Assembly (NCBI GenBank): GCA_903898725.1 | Contig: CAIUGQ010000642.1 | Coordinates: 1 to 6,968, forward strand | DNA from: an uncultured Burkholderiales bacterium | GTDB taxonomy: Bacteria > Pseudomonadota > Gammaproteobacteria > Burkholderiales > Burkholderiaceae_E | Direction: 5' to 3' | Length of the DNA: 6,968 nt | In this document: one piece after another, positions 1 through 6,132 of the stretch | How the letters are laid out: every line of letters starts with the position of its first letter | Position numbering within the stretch: position 1 is the first letter of the stretch | Notes under the pieces: model-generated | The model's input: only the letters and a program-made list of their open reading frames with translations | Database searches by the model: none | What the model was told of the DNA's origin: nothing | Position numbers and translations under genes: made by a program

Positions 1-695
1 CCCTCGAAGCCCAGCAGCTCGACGCAGTCGGGCAGCACCGAGGCACCGACCGGATTGACCACCAGGTCCACGCCGCGCTCGTCGACAATCTCTCGCACCG
101 CGGGCACGAAGCCCGGCCCGCGGACCTGCAGCCCGAACTCGAGACCCAGGTCCTTCAGGCGCGCGAGCTTCTCGGCCGAGCCCGACAGGCCGATGGTCCG
201 TGCGCCGATCGCGCGCGCCACCTGCAGCGCCGCGACGCCCACGCCCGAGGAGATGCCGGGCACCAGCATCCATTCGCCCGCGGCGAGCCGGCCCTGCGCG
301 ATCAGCGCATCGTGGACGGTCACGCCGACCACGGTGAACGCGGAGGCCTGCTCCCACGACAGCGCGGCGGGCGCGGGCAAGGCCTCTTCGGCCCACATCG
401 TCCCGTGCTCCGAGAACGCGCCGTCGACCCGGCCCATCACGCGGTCGCCCGCCTTGAACGCGGTCACGCCCTCCCCGACCGCGGTCACCTCGCCGGCGGC
501 TTCGAAGCCGGCGGGCTTGGCGGTGCCGGCCGCATGCAGGCCGTGGCCCGCGATGAACTCGCCGCGGTTGAGCGCCGCCGCACGGATGCGCACGCCCAGC
601 TGCCCGGGGCCGGGCACGGGCACCGGCGCCTCGCCCAGCTCGACCTTCATGGCACCGCCTTCGGTGCGGATGAACCAGCGCTTCATCATCGTCAT
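1..695 (-). CDS. Zinc-free MDR-family alcohol dehydrogenase / quinone oxidoreductase, C-terminus outside window
   Basis: Reading the minus strand leftwards from about 695 gives an open frame of 231 complete codons that runs off the window edge; the stop codon and the last third of the protein are missing. It resembles NADPH:quinone oxidoreductase-like members of the medium-chain dehydrogenase/reductase superfamily, cytoplasmic enzymes that reduce quinones or enones with NAD(P)H. Visible are the N-terminal GroES-like fold with ALNRGEF (41-47), GFEAAGEV (63-70) and KAGDRVMG (81-88), then a Rossmann glycine-rich turn GISSGVGVAALQVAR (147-161). The zinc-ligand signature GHE of true alcohol dehydrogenases is absent, so the enzyme is expected to be zinc-independent. 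Four ATG codons are stacked at 701, 695, 689 and 686. I chose 695 because an AAGGA lies 6 nt upstream of it; the ATG at 701 would overlap the receptor stop as ATGA. Substrate unknown; it probably belongs to the same transcript as the receptor and epoxide hydrolase genes. Confidence 0.86.
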   Translation of the reverse strand, partial: MTMMKRWFIRTEGGAMKVELGEAPVPVPGPGQLGVRIRAAALNRGEFIAGHGLHAAGTAKPAGFEAAGEVTAVGEGVTAFKAGDRVMGRVDGAFSEHGTMWAEEALPAPAALSWEQASAFTVVGVTVHDALIAQGRLAAGEWMLVPGISSGVGVAALQVARAIGARTIGLSGSAEKLARLKDLGLEFGLQVRGPGFVPAVREIVDERGVDLVVNPVGASVLPDCVELLGFE

Positions 696-697
696 CG

Positions 698-1687
698 TCA
701 TTCCTTGGGGATCTTCGCGTCGCGCTGCACACGGGTCCAGCGCTCGATGTCGCTGCGGATCTCGGCGGTGAATTCGGCCGGTGTCGAGGGTTCGACGTCG
801 AAGCCGGCGGCGCGCAGCTTCGCGGCCACCTCGGGCTCGCGCATCACCTGCGCGGCGGCCTGCTGCAGCCGCGCGACCACCGGCGCGGGCGCGCCCGACG
901 GCGCGAAGATGCCGTACCAGACGTCGTAGCGCGCCATCGACGGATCGAGCTCGACGAGCGTCGGCACGTCGGGCGCCAGCGCCGCGCGGCGCGCGCCGGT
1001 GACCGCGAGCCCGCGCAGGCGGCCCGAGTTCAGGTGCTGCACCATCGGCGCCAGCGTCGAGACGATGAAGTCGACCTGGCCGCCGACCGCATCGGCGGTG
1101 GCCGGCGCCGAACCCTTGTAGGGCACGTTGTTGAACTGCGCGCCGGTGGCGAGCGCGATCATCTGGCCGAACAGGTGCGGGCCCGTGCCCACGCCCGGCG
1201 ATGCGTAGTTGAGCGGGCGCGTCCGGCCGAGCGCGACCAGGTCACCGAAGGTCTTCACCGGCAGCGAAGGGTGCGCGGCGATCGCGGCCGGTGTGCTCGC
1301 CACCCGCGCGATCGGCACGAAGTCGCGCAGCGAGTCGTAGCGCACCGAGGTGAACATTACCGGATTGGTCGCCAGGAACTCGTTGGCGAACAGCAGCGTG
1401 TAGCCGTCGGCGGGACCGCGCGCGACCACCTCCGCGCCGATGTTGCCCGAGGCGCCGGGCCGGTAGTCGACGACGACCGACTGGCCGAGCGCCGCGGCGA
1501 GCCGGTCGGCGACGGTGCGCGCGGCGACGTCGGCGCCGCCGCCCGCGGGGAAGGGCACGATGAGCTTGAGCGGACGCTCGGGCCAGGCCTGCGCACGCAC
1601 GGTGCCGGCGAGCGGGAGCCCGGCGAGCATGAGCGCGGCGCGCCGGCGCGCCAGCGCGGGCCGGCGGGTGGGACGGATGGTGCTCAT
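698..1687 (-). CDS. Bug/TTT-family tripartite tricarboxylate transporter periplasmic receptor
   Basis: A 329-aa secreted solute-binding protein of the Bug (TctC-like) family. These proteins capture carboxylates or other small organic solutes in the periplasm and hand them to TctA/TctB-type permeases. The N-terminus has an arginine-rich n-region (RRR at 14-16), a hydrophobic core (ALMLAGLPLAG, 18-28) and a likely cleavage after AQA (32-34); a Tat-like route is possible but no clear SRRxFLK is seen. The mature part opens with the family hallmark WPERPLKLIVPFPAGGGADV (35-54), followed by RPGASGNIGAEVVAR (76-90), DGYTLL (94-99), NNVPYKGSAPA (186-196), GQVDF (203-207) and GRLRGLAVTGARR (222-234), all typical. 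Length is normal. A strong AGGAGG (1700-1695) lies 7 nt before the ATG. No permease gene is visible nearby, so it looks like one of the orphan receptors common in Burkholderiales. The ligand cannot be read from sequence. Confidence 0.94.
   Translation of the reverse strand: MSTIRPTRRPALARRRAALMLAGLPLAGTVRAQAWPERPLKLIVPFPAGGGADVAARTVADRLAAALGQSVVVDYRPGASGNIGAEVVARGPADGYTLLFANEFLATNPVMFTSVRYDSLRDFVPIARVASTPAAIAAHPSLPVKTFGDLVALGRTRPLNYASPGVGTGPHLFGQMIALATGAQFNNVPYKGSAPATADAVGGQVDFIVSTLAPMVQHLNSGRLRGLAVTGARRAALAPDVPTLVELDPSMARYDVWYGIFAPSGAPAPVVARLQQAAAQVMREPEVAAKLRAAGFDVEPSTPAEFTAEIRSDIERWTRVQRDAKIPKE
702..706 (-). promoter_or_regulatory. Ribosome binding site deciding among stacked ATG starts
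   Basis: The minus strand reads AAGGA inside the last codons of the solute-receptor gene. It sits directly against the ATG at 701 (spacing 0), 6 nt before the ATG at 695, 12 nt before 689 and 15 nt before 686. Only the 695 start has normal Shine-Dalgarno spacing. The position inside the upstream gene's end suggests that translation of the oxidoreductase is coupled to that of the receptor. Confidence 0.5.
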
Positions 1688-1743
1688 GGTCTCTCCTCCT
1701 CGATCGCGCCCGCGCCTCGCCGGGGATCGGCGGGGTGGGCGTC

Positions 1744-1797
1744 GGGTGATGCGGGTGGTGCGGGTGGTGCGGGTGGTGCGGGTACGGCGGGTGATGC
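1744..1797. repeat. 9-bp tandem repeat, six units
   Basis: On the plus strand the unit GGGTGGTGC occurs three times exactly (1753-1779). It is flanked by a GGGTGATGC at each end (1744-1752, 1789-1797) and one more diverged unit, GGGTACGGC (1780-1788). The array fills much of the 131-bp gap between the epoxide hydrolase stop and the receptor start, ending about 57 bp before the receptor ATG. A five-base-pair stem (CGCCG 1718-1722 with CGGCG 1728-1732) lies between the array and the receptor start. No function is known to me; such short arrays can vary in copy number by slippage. Confidence 0.85.
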
Positions 1798-1818
1798 GGA
1801 TCGGTCCGGCCGGGCGTG

Positions 1819-2985
1819 TCAGCGCATTCGAAGCGGCCGGAAGAACTCGACGATCTCGTGCGCGAGCGCCTCGGGCTGCTCCATCGCGGCGAAGTGCCCG
1901 CCGCGCGGCATCACGGTCCAGCGGCGGATGTCGGTGAACGCGCGCTCGCAGACCGAGCGCGGCGGCCGCAGGATCTCGCGCGGAAACGCCGCGTAGCCGC
2001 AGGGCGCGCGCACCGCGCCGTCGCGGATCGGCCACGCACTGTGCATCCGCGCGTAGTACGGCCAGAACGAGCTGCCGATCGCGCCGGTGAACCAGTAGAG
2101 CGCGATGTCGGCCAGCATGGTGTCCATCGGCAGCGCCTCGCGCGGGTCGCCGCGGTTGTCGGTCCAGCGCTGGAACTTCTCGAAGAGCCACGCGGCCAGG
2201 CCGGCCGGCGAGTCGGTCAGCGCGGCGCCGAGCGTCTGTGGCCGCGTGCCCTGGATCCACTGGTAGCCGGTCTCCTCCTTCAGGAACAGCGCGAGTTCCT
2301 CGAGCCAGCGCTTCTCCTCGGGGGTGGGCTGTGCGACGGTCGCGGCGTCGCGGCGCACCGGCATCATGTTCAGGTGGATGCCGAGCACCGCATCGGGATG
2401 CTCGGCGCCCAGGATCGCGGTGACGAACGAGCCCCAGTCGCCGCCCTGGGCACCGTAGCGCGCGTAGCCCAGCACCTCGGTCATCAGCGCATGGAAGGTG
2501 GCCGCGATGTCCTCGACCGCGAAGCGCGGCTGGCCGGGGCGGTACGACAGCGTGTAGCCGGGCAGCGAGGGCGCCACCACGGTGAACGCGTCGGCCGGAT
2601 CGCCGCCGAAGCGCGCCGGGTCGGTCAGGCGCGGGATCAGGTCGAGGAACTCGAGCACCGAACCCGGCCAGCCGTGCGACAGCAGCAGTGGCATCGGCTC
2701 GGGGGCGCCCGGGGCGCGCACGCCGGGCACGTGCAGGAAGTGCAGGTCGATGCCCGAGAGCGGCACGACATACTGCGGGAAGGCGTTGAGCCGCGCCTCC
2801 TGCGCCCGCCAGTCGAAGCGGTCCGTCCAGTGCGCGATGGCCTCGCGCAGGAACGCGGTGTCGGTGCCGGTCGCCCAGGGCTCGCCGGGCGGCGTCTCGG
2901 GAAACCGCGTGCGCACGAGACGCTCGCGCAGGTCAGCGATCGCCGCGTCGGGCACGTGCAGGCGGAACGGAACGGGCGCGGTCAT
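1819..2985 (-). CDS. Microsomal-type epoxide hydrolase (alpha/beta hydrolase)
   Basis: A complete 388-aa protein of the alpha/beta-hydrolase fold, of the epoxide hydrolase group with the extended N-terminal domain seen in mammalian microsomal EH. It should open an epoxide to a vicinal diol through a covalent ester intermediate. The N-terminal domain covers roughly residues 1-95 (PFRLHVPDAAIADLRERLVRTRFP-like opening). The oxyanion-hole motif HGWPG is at 104-108 and the nucleophile elbow GGDWG at 181-185, with Asp183 as nucleophile. FPREIL gives acid Glu337, RGGHFAAME gives base His364, and tyrosines at 310/311 in the cap are candidates for epoxide activation. The Glu-His spacing of 27 equals that of human microsomal EH (404/431). 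There is no membrane anchor, so it is probably cytoplasmic. GGAG lies 7 nt before the ATG. It is the first gene of the leftward group and divergent from the RidA-family gene. Substrate not predictable; a hydrolase acting on another ester-like substrate is a less likely alternative. Confidence 0.93.
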   Translation of the reverse strand: MTAPVPFRLHVPDAAIADLRERLVRTRFPETPPGEPWATGTDTAFLREAIAHWTDRFDWRAQEARLNAFPQYVVPLSGIDLHFLHVPGVRAPGAPEPMPLLLSHGWPGSVLEFLDLIPRLTDPARFGGDPADAFTVVAPSLPGYTLSYRPGQPRFAVEDIAATFHALMTEVLGYARYGAQGGDWGSFVTAILGAEHPDAVLGIHLNMMPVRRDAATVAQPTPEEKRWLEELALFLKEETGYQWIQGTRPQTLGAALTDSPAGLAAWLFEKFQRWTDNRGDPREALPMDTMLADIALYWFTGAIGSSFWPYYARMHSAWPIRDGAVRAPCGYAAFPREILRPPRSVCERAFTDIRRWTVMPRGGHFAAMEQPEALAHEIVEFFRPLRMR

Positions 2986-3035
2986 CGCAGTCTCCGGGCA
3001 GGGGTCCGCGCCGGCCGGTCGGCCCGCGGATCGGC

Positions 3036-3041
3036 TATCGT
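3036..3041 (+). promoter_or_regulatory. Weak candidate -10 element for the RidA-family gene
   Basis: TATCGT is the best sigma70-like -10 hexamer in the 114-bp divergent gap upstream of the RidA-family start; it matches TATAAT at four of six positions. No convincing -35 lies 16-18 bp upstream. An inverted repeat begins within its last bases, which would put that repeat around the transcription start. Confidence 0.22.
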
Positions 3042-3060
3042 CGGGCGCAGTCCCCCGACG
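3039..3060. repeat. Perfect 7-bp inverted repeat in the divergent gap
   Basis: CGTCGGG (3039-3045) and CCCGACG (3054-3060) are perfect complements separated by 8 nt. The pair lies midway between the divergent epoxide hydrolase and RidA-family genes and overlaps a candidate -10. It may be an operator half-site pair for a dimeric regulator or a 5'-UTR hairpin. The high GC of the region makes such repeats fairly likely by chance. Confidence 0.4.
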
Positions 3061-3099
3061 CTTCCACGCCTACCCCCGATTCTCGACGAGGTTCAGCCG

Positions 3100-3507
3100 A
3101 TGTCCGCTCTCGCGTTCCACATGATCGGCGGCGCGCCCGATCCGGTCGCGCCGTTCAGCCACGCCGTCGAGGCCGACGGCTGGGTGATGCTCACCGGGCA
3201 GATGCCCTTCACCGGCACGTCCAACACCTCGGACTATCCCGAGTCGATCGAGGACCAGACCCGCCAGACGATGGCCAACCTGCAGACCGTGCTGACCGGC
3301 TGCGGCCTGACGCTCGCCGACGTGGCGAGCGTGCGGATCTACCTGCTGCACTTCGACGAGGACTACGTCCGCATGAACGCGGTCTACGCGACGTACTTCC
3401 CGGAGGGCCGGCGCCCGGCACGCACCTGCATCGGCGTGAGCGGCCTGGCCCGTGGCGCCCGGATCGAGATCGACATGCTGGCGCGGCGGCCGGGCCCGAA
3501 GGCCTGA
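3100..3507 (+). CDS. RidA (YjgF/YER057c/UK114) family protein
   Basis: A 135-aa protein with the length and fold signature of the Rid family, small cytoplasmic trimers. The archetype hydrolyses reactive enamine/imine intermediates released by PLP enzymes. Seen here are PFSHAVEADGWVMLTGQMP (18-36), the SIEDQTRQTMANL helix (49-61), GLTLADVASVRIYL (69-82) and the C-terminal RPARTC...IEIDMLA stretch (105-128). Arg108 and Glu123 fall where E. coli RidA has Arg105 and Glu120, so imine deaminase activity is plausible, although several Rid subfamilies act in catabolic pathways with other roles. The frame stays open far upstream, but conservation begins at this ATG, and GAGG (3088-3091) lies 8 nt before it. 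The gene is divergent from the epoxide hydrolase and convergent with the aldehyde dehydrogenase. Its subfamily is uncertain, so no symbol is given. Confidence 0.92.
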   Translation: MSALAFHMIGGAPDPVAPFSHAVEADGWVMLTGQMPFTGTSNTSDYPESIEDQTRQTMANLQTVLTGCGLTLADVASVRIYLLHFDEDYVRMNAVYATYFPEGRRPARTCIGVSGLARGARIEIDMLARRPGPKA

Positions 3508-3531
3508 GGCCGCCGCGGCGGCCGGTCAGGC
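3502..3531. terminator. Candidate bidirectional terminator spanning both convergent stop codons
   Basis: A perfect 16-bp palindrome GGCCGCCGCGGCGGCC (3508-3523) nearly fills the 18-bp gap between the RidA-family stop (3505-3507) and the aldehyde dehydrogenase stop (3528-3526). The pairing extends outward through GCCTGA (3502-3507) and TCAGGC (3526-3531) after a 2-nt bulge (3524-3525). Each gene's stop codon is therefore in a stem arm. No T-run follows on either strand, so it is not a textbook intrinsic terminator. It could slow or stop RNA polymerase in both directions, or protect 3' ends. Confidence 0.5.
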
Positions 3532-4950
3532 GCGCATCTGCATCGCCTTGTACTCGAGGAACTCCTCGAGACCATAGACGCCGTTCTCCCGACCGCGGCC
3601 CGACTGCTTGTAGCCGCCGAAGGGCGCCTGCGGGTTCCAGCGGCCGCCGTTGAGGTCGACCTGGCCGGTGCGCAGCTTGCGGGCCACCTGCATCGCGCGC
3701 TCGTCGGTGCCCGCCCAGACCGCGCCGGACAGGCCGTAGATCGAGTCGTTGGCGATGCGGATCGCGTCGGCCTCGGTGTCGTAGGGGATGATCGCCAGCA
3801 CCGGCCCGAAGACCTCCTCCTGCGCGAGCGTGGCCTTCGAGTCGGCCACGACGAACACCGTCGGCTTCACGAAGTAGCCGCCGCCCACGCCCTCGGGCGT
3901 CTCGGCGCCGCCGGTCACCAGCTCAGAACCCTCCTCGATGCCGCGCCGGATGTAGCCCAGCACGCGGTCGCGCTGCACGGCCGACACCAGCGGCCCGAGC
4001 TTGACGCCCTCGCCGAACGCGCTGCCGACGGTGAACGACTCGGCGGCCGCCTTGGCGATCGCGCGGGCCTCGTCGAGCCGCGTGCGCGGCACCAGCAGCC
4101 GCGTCCAGGCGGCGCAGGTCTGGCCGGAATTCATGTAGCAGTTGGCGACCGAGCTCTTCACCGCCTTCTCGAAGTCGGCGTCGTCGAGCACCACCGAGGC
4201 GCTCTTGCCGCCGAGCTCCAGCGCGATCCGCTTGACGGTCTGCGCGCCGACCTCGGAGACGCGCTTGCCGGCGCGGGTGGAGCCGGTGAACGACACCATG
4301 TCGACGTCCGGGTGGACGGCGAGCGCCTCGCCGACCACCGGGCCCAGGCCGGTCACCAGGTTGAAGACGCCGGGCGGCAGGCCCGACTCGTGGATCACGT
4401 CGGCGAGGATGAACGCGTTGATCGGCGCGACCTCGGAGGGCTTGAGCACCACCGTGCAGCCGGCAGCCAGCGCTGGCGCGACCTTCAGCGTGATCTGGTT
4501 CAGCGGGTAGTTCCACGGCGTGATGGCCGCCACGACGCCGACCGGCTCGCGGGTGACGACCGAGTGGCCGACGCGCTCGTCGAACTGGAACTCGCGGGCG
4601 AGCTTCGCGTAGTTCGACCAGGCGGCGACCGGGCCGCCGACCTGCACCATCGTCGACAGCTTGAGCGGCATGCCGACTTCGGTGGCGATCGTGCGGGCGA
4701 GTTCCTCGGTGCGCGCCTTCAGGCCGTCGGCGATCTTCTGGACGATGTCGGCGCGCTCGGCCGCCGGGGTCTGCGACCAGCCGTCGAAGGCGGCGCGCGC
4801 CGCGGCGACCGCCGCGTCGGCGTCGGCCGCGGTGCCTGCGGGGATGGTCGCCCAAGGCTCGCCGGTGTTGGAGTCGGTGACCTCGAGGGTCTGCGTCGCC
4901 GACGGGGCGACCCACCGGCCGCCGATGTACAGCTGCTTGCGTTCGATCAT
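3526..4950 (-). CDS. NAD(P)+-dependent aldehyde dehydrogenase
   Basis: A complete 474-aa member of the ALDH superfamily, which oxidises aldehydes to carboxylic acids in the cytoplasm. All landmarks are present: TPWNYP with Asn147, KPSE with Lys170 (cofactor binding), the FTGSTRAG nucleotide turn (221-228), ELGGKS with general base Glu245, GQTC with nucleophile Cys279, EEVFGP with Glu379, and PFGGYKQSGRGRENG near the C-terminus (443-457). The Glu245-Cys279 spacing of 34 is the canonical one. Length is slightly short but normal. The start is supported by AGGAGG (4964-4959) 8 nt before the ATG and by the family N-terminus (LYIGGRWV, 7-14). The gene is monocistronic as far as seen: convergent with the RidA-family gene and divergent from bchI. 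The substrate cannot be assigned; it may finish oxidation of an alcohol or aldehyde produced by the neighbouring catabolic genes, but it is not in their transcript. Confidence 0.96.
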   Translation of the reverse strand: MIERKQLYIGGRWVAPSATQTLEVTDSNTGEPWATIPAGTAADADAAVAAARAAFDGWSQTPAAERADIVQKIADGLKARTEELARTIATEVGMPLKLSTMVQVGGPVAAWSNYAKLAREFQFDERVGHSVVTREPVGVVAAITPWNYPLNQITLKVAPALAAGCTVVLKPSEVAPINAFILADVIHESGLPPGVFNLVTGLGPVVGEALAVHPDVDMVSFTGSTRAGKRVSEVGAQTVKRIALELGGKSASVVLDDADFEKAVKSSVANCYMNSGQTCAAWTRLLVPRTRLDEARAIAKAAAESFTVGSAFGEGVKLGPLVSAVQRDRVLGYIRRGIEEGSELVTGGAETPEGVGGGYFVKPTVFVVADSKATLAQEEVFGPVLAIIPYDTEADAIRIANDSIYGLSGAVWAGTDERAMQVARKLRTGQVDLNGGRWNPQAPFGGYKQSGRGRENGVYGLEEFLEYKAMQMRA

Positions 4951-4973
4951 GTCTGTCTCCTCCTGAGCCAGCC

Positions 4974-4979
4974 AGTATA
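4974..4979 (-). promoter_or_regulatory. Candidate -10 element of the aldehyde dehydrogenase gene
   Basis: The minus strand reads TATACT (five of six to TATAAT) in an otherwise GC-rich gap. The transcription start would fall near 4967, leaving a leader of about 17 nt that begins just before the AGGAGG. The -35 position (about 5002-4997, TTCGGC) is poor, so an activator or an alternative start is possible. Confidence 0.38.
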
Positions 4980-5058
4980 GGGGGGCCTCGGGTCCGGCCG
5001 AAGCGTCGCCGCGGTCCACGCCGCGACACGGCGGACGCCGGCCCGGCAGGCACCGGTC

Positions 5059-5064
5059 TAGAAT
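5059..5064 (+). promoter_or_regulatory. Candidate -10 element of the bchID operon
   Basis: TAGAAT (five of six to TATAAT) lies 35 bp before the bchI start, predicting a transcript start near 5071 and a leader of about 29 nt. The -35 region (about 5036-5041, CGCCGG) does not match consensus, suggesting activator dependence. A direct repeat GTCAC (5075-5079, 5084-5088) lies in the leader. I found no TGT-N12-ACA site of the PpsR/CrtJ type in 4951-5099. Confidence 0.38.
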
Positions 5065-5099
5065 CCGGTTGACAGTCACCCCCGTCACGGACGCCGTAC

Positions 5100-6128
5100 A
5101 TGGCTCTCGCCTTCCCGTTTTCCGCGATCGTCGGCCAGGACGAGATGAAGCGGGCCATCCTGATCGCCGCCGTCGACCCCTCGGTCGGCGGCGTGCTCGT
5201 CCTGGGCGACCGAGGCACCGGCAAGTCGACCGCGGTCCGGGCGCTGGCGGCCCTGCTGCCCAAGATGAAGGCGACGGTCGGCTGCCGCTACGCCTGCGAC
5301 CCGGCCGCGCCGGCCGGCGCCTGCACCGAATGCGACGCGCTGAAGGCCGGCTCGAAGAAGGTGAAGTCGCACCTCGTCCCGGTGCCGGTCGTCGACCTGC
5401 CGCTGGGTGCGACCGAGGACCGCGTGGTCGGCGCCCTCGATCTGGAGCGGGCACTCACTGCCGGCGTGAAGAGCTTCGAGCCTGGCCTGCTGGCGCGGGC
5501 GCACCGCGGCTTCCTGTACGTGGACGAGGTCAACCTGCTCGAGGACCATCTGGTCGATCTGCTGATCGACGTCGCCGCCTCGGGCGAGAACGTGGTCGAG
5601 CGCGAAGGGCTGAGCGTGCGGCATCCGGCGCGCTTCGTGCTGGTGGGCAGCGGCAACCCCGAGGAGGGCGAGCTGCGGCCCCAGCTGCTCGACCGCTTCG
5701 GGCTGTCGGTCGAGGTGTCGACGCCGACGGTGCTGGCCGACCGGATCGAGGTGGTCAAGCGGCGCGACGCCTTCGAGCGCGACCCGCAGGGCTTCTCCGA
5801 TCGCTGGCATGCCGAGGACGAGAAGGTCCGCCGGCGGATCCTCAAGGCACGGGACCGGGTGGCCGGCATCGAGGTGCCCGACGCGGTGCTCGAGCGCGCG
5901 GCGCGCCTGTGCATGGCGCTCGGCACCGACGGGCTGCGCGGCGAGCTGACGCTGATGCGGGCGGCGCGCGCCCTGGCCGCCCTCGACGGCGACGCGGTGG
6001 TCGGCGAGGCGCACCTGCGCCGGGTCGCCCCGTCGGCGCTGCGTCACCGGCTGCGCCGCGACCCGCTCGACGACACCGGCACGGGCGCCCGGGTCGAGCG
6101 CGTGGTCGCCGAGCAGATCCCCGGCTGA
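5100..6128 (+). CDS. bchI: Magnesium chelatase ATPase subunit I
   Basis: A complete 342-aa BchI/ChlI. With BchD and BchH it inserts Mg2+ into protoporphyrin IX, the first committed step of bacteriochlorophyll synthesis; BchI is the hydrolysing AAA+ motor and forms hexameric rings. Seen: FPFSAIVGQDEMK (5-17), Walker A GDRGTGKST (36-44), PVVDLPLGATEDRVVGALD (96-114), Walker B FLYVDEVNLL (138-147) with Asp142-Glu143, sensor-1 GSGNPEEG with Asn186, arginine finger region RPQLLDRFG (193-201), sensor-2 GLRGELT with Arg280, and the C-terminal LRHRLRRDPLDD (314-325). The start is fixed: an in-frame TGA at 5070-5072 is followed by no other start codon before this ATG. The Shine-Dalgarno is weak (CGGA, 5088-5091). 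A Cys-X3-Cys-X8-Cys-X2-Cys insertion (Cys62, 66, 75, 78) follows the first helices. The stop is 4 bp before bchD, so the two form an operon. A cobalt chelatase subunit is unlikely given the close match to the Mg-chelatase family. Confidence 0.97.
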   Translation: MALAFPFSAIVGQDEMKRAILIAAVDPSVGGVLVLGDRGTGKSTAVRALAALLPKMKATVGCRYACDPAAPAGACTECDALKAGSKKVKSHLVPVPVVDLPLGATEDRVVGALDLERALTAGVKSFEPGLLARAHRGFLYVDEVNLLEDHLVDLLIDVAASGENVVEREGLSVRHPARFVLVGSGNPEEGELRPQLLDRFGLSVEVSTPTVLADRIEVVKRRDAFERDPQGFSDRWHAEDEKVRRRILKARDRVAGIEVPDAVLERAARLCMALGTDGLRGELTLMRAARALAALDGDAVVGEAHLRRVAPSALRHRLRRDPLDDTGTGARVERVVAEQIPG

Positions 6129-6132
6129 GCGG

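Noticed and set aside
55..1996. Several plus-strand open frames over the left genes (for example 55-771, 312-929, 1034-1996)
   Set aside because: They are shadows of conserved minus-strand genes and show biased Arg/Ala/Gly/His composition with no domain.
1688..2260. Extension of the receptor reading frame upstream to 2260
   Set aside because: The extension runs antiparallel-free through the epoxide hydrolase in another frame and the tandem repeat, giving Arg/Thr-rich sequence. The signal peptide and strong Shine-Dalgarno place the true start at 1687.
1816..3099. Extension of the RidA-family frame upstream to 1816
   Set aside because: It is antisense to the epoxide hydrolase and Arg/Gly/His-rich. 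Family similarity begins at the ATG at 3100, which has its own GAGG.
4954..4971. Possible PpsR/CrtJ operator starting at a TGT upstream of bchI
   Set aside because: The positions 12 nt after each TGT (4950-4952 and 4954-4956) read GAG and CAG rather than ACA, so the motif is not met.
5069..5074. Perfect TTGACA -35 hexamer upstream of bchI
   Set aside because: The matching -10 would fall at about 5092-5097, which is GC-rich and would start the transcript at or past the ATG. It is more likely chance, or an activator-site component.
4951..5454. Extension of the aldehyde dehydrogenase frame upstream to 5454
   Set aside because: The added sequence is Arg/Pro/Ser-rich and antisense to bchI. AGGAGG and the family N-terminus support the start at 4950.
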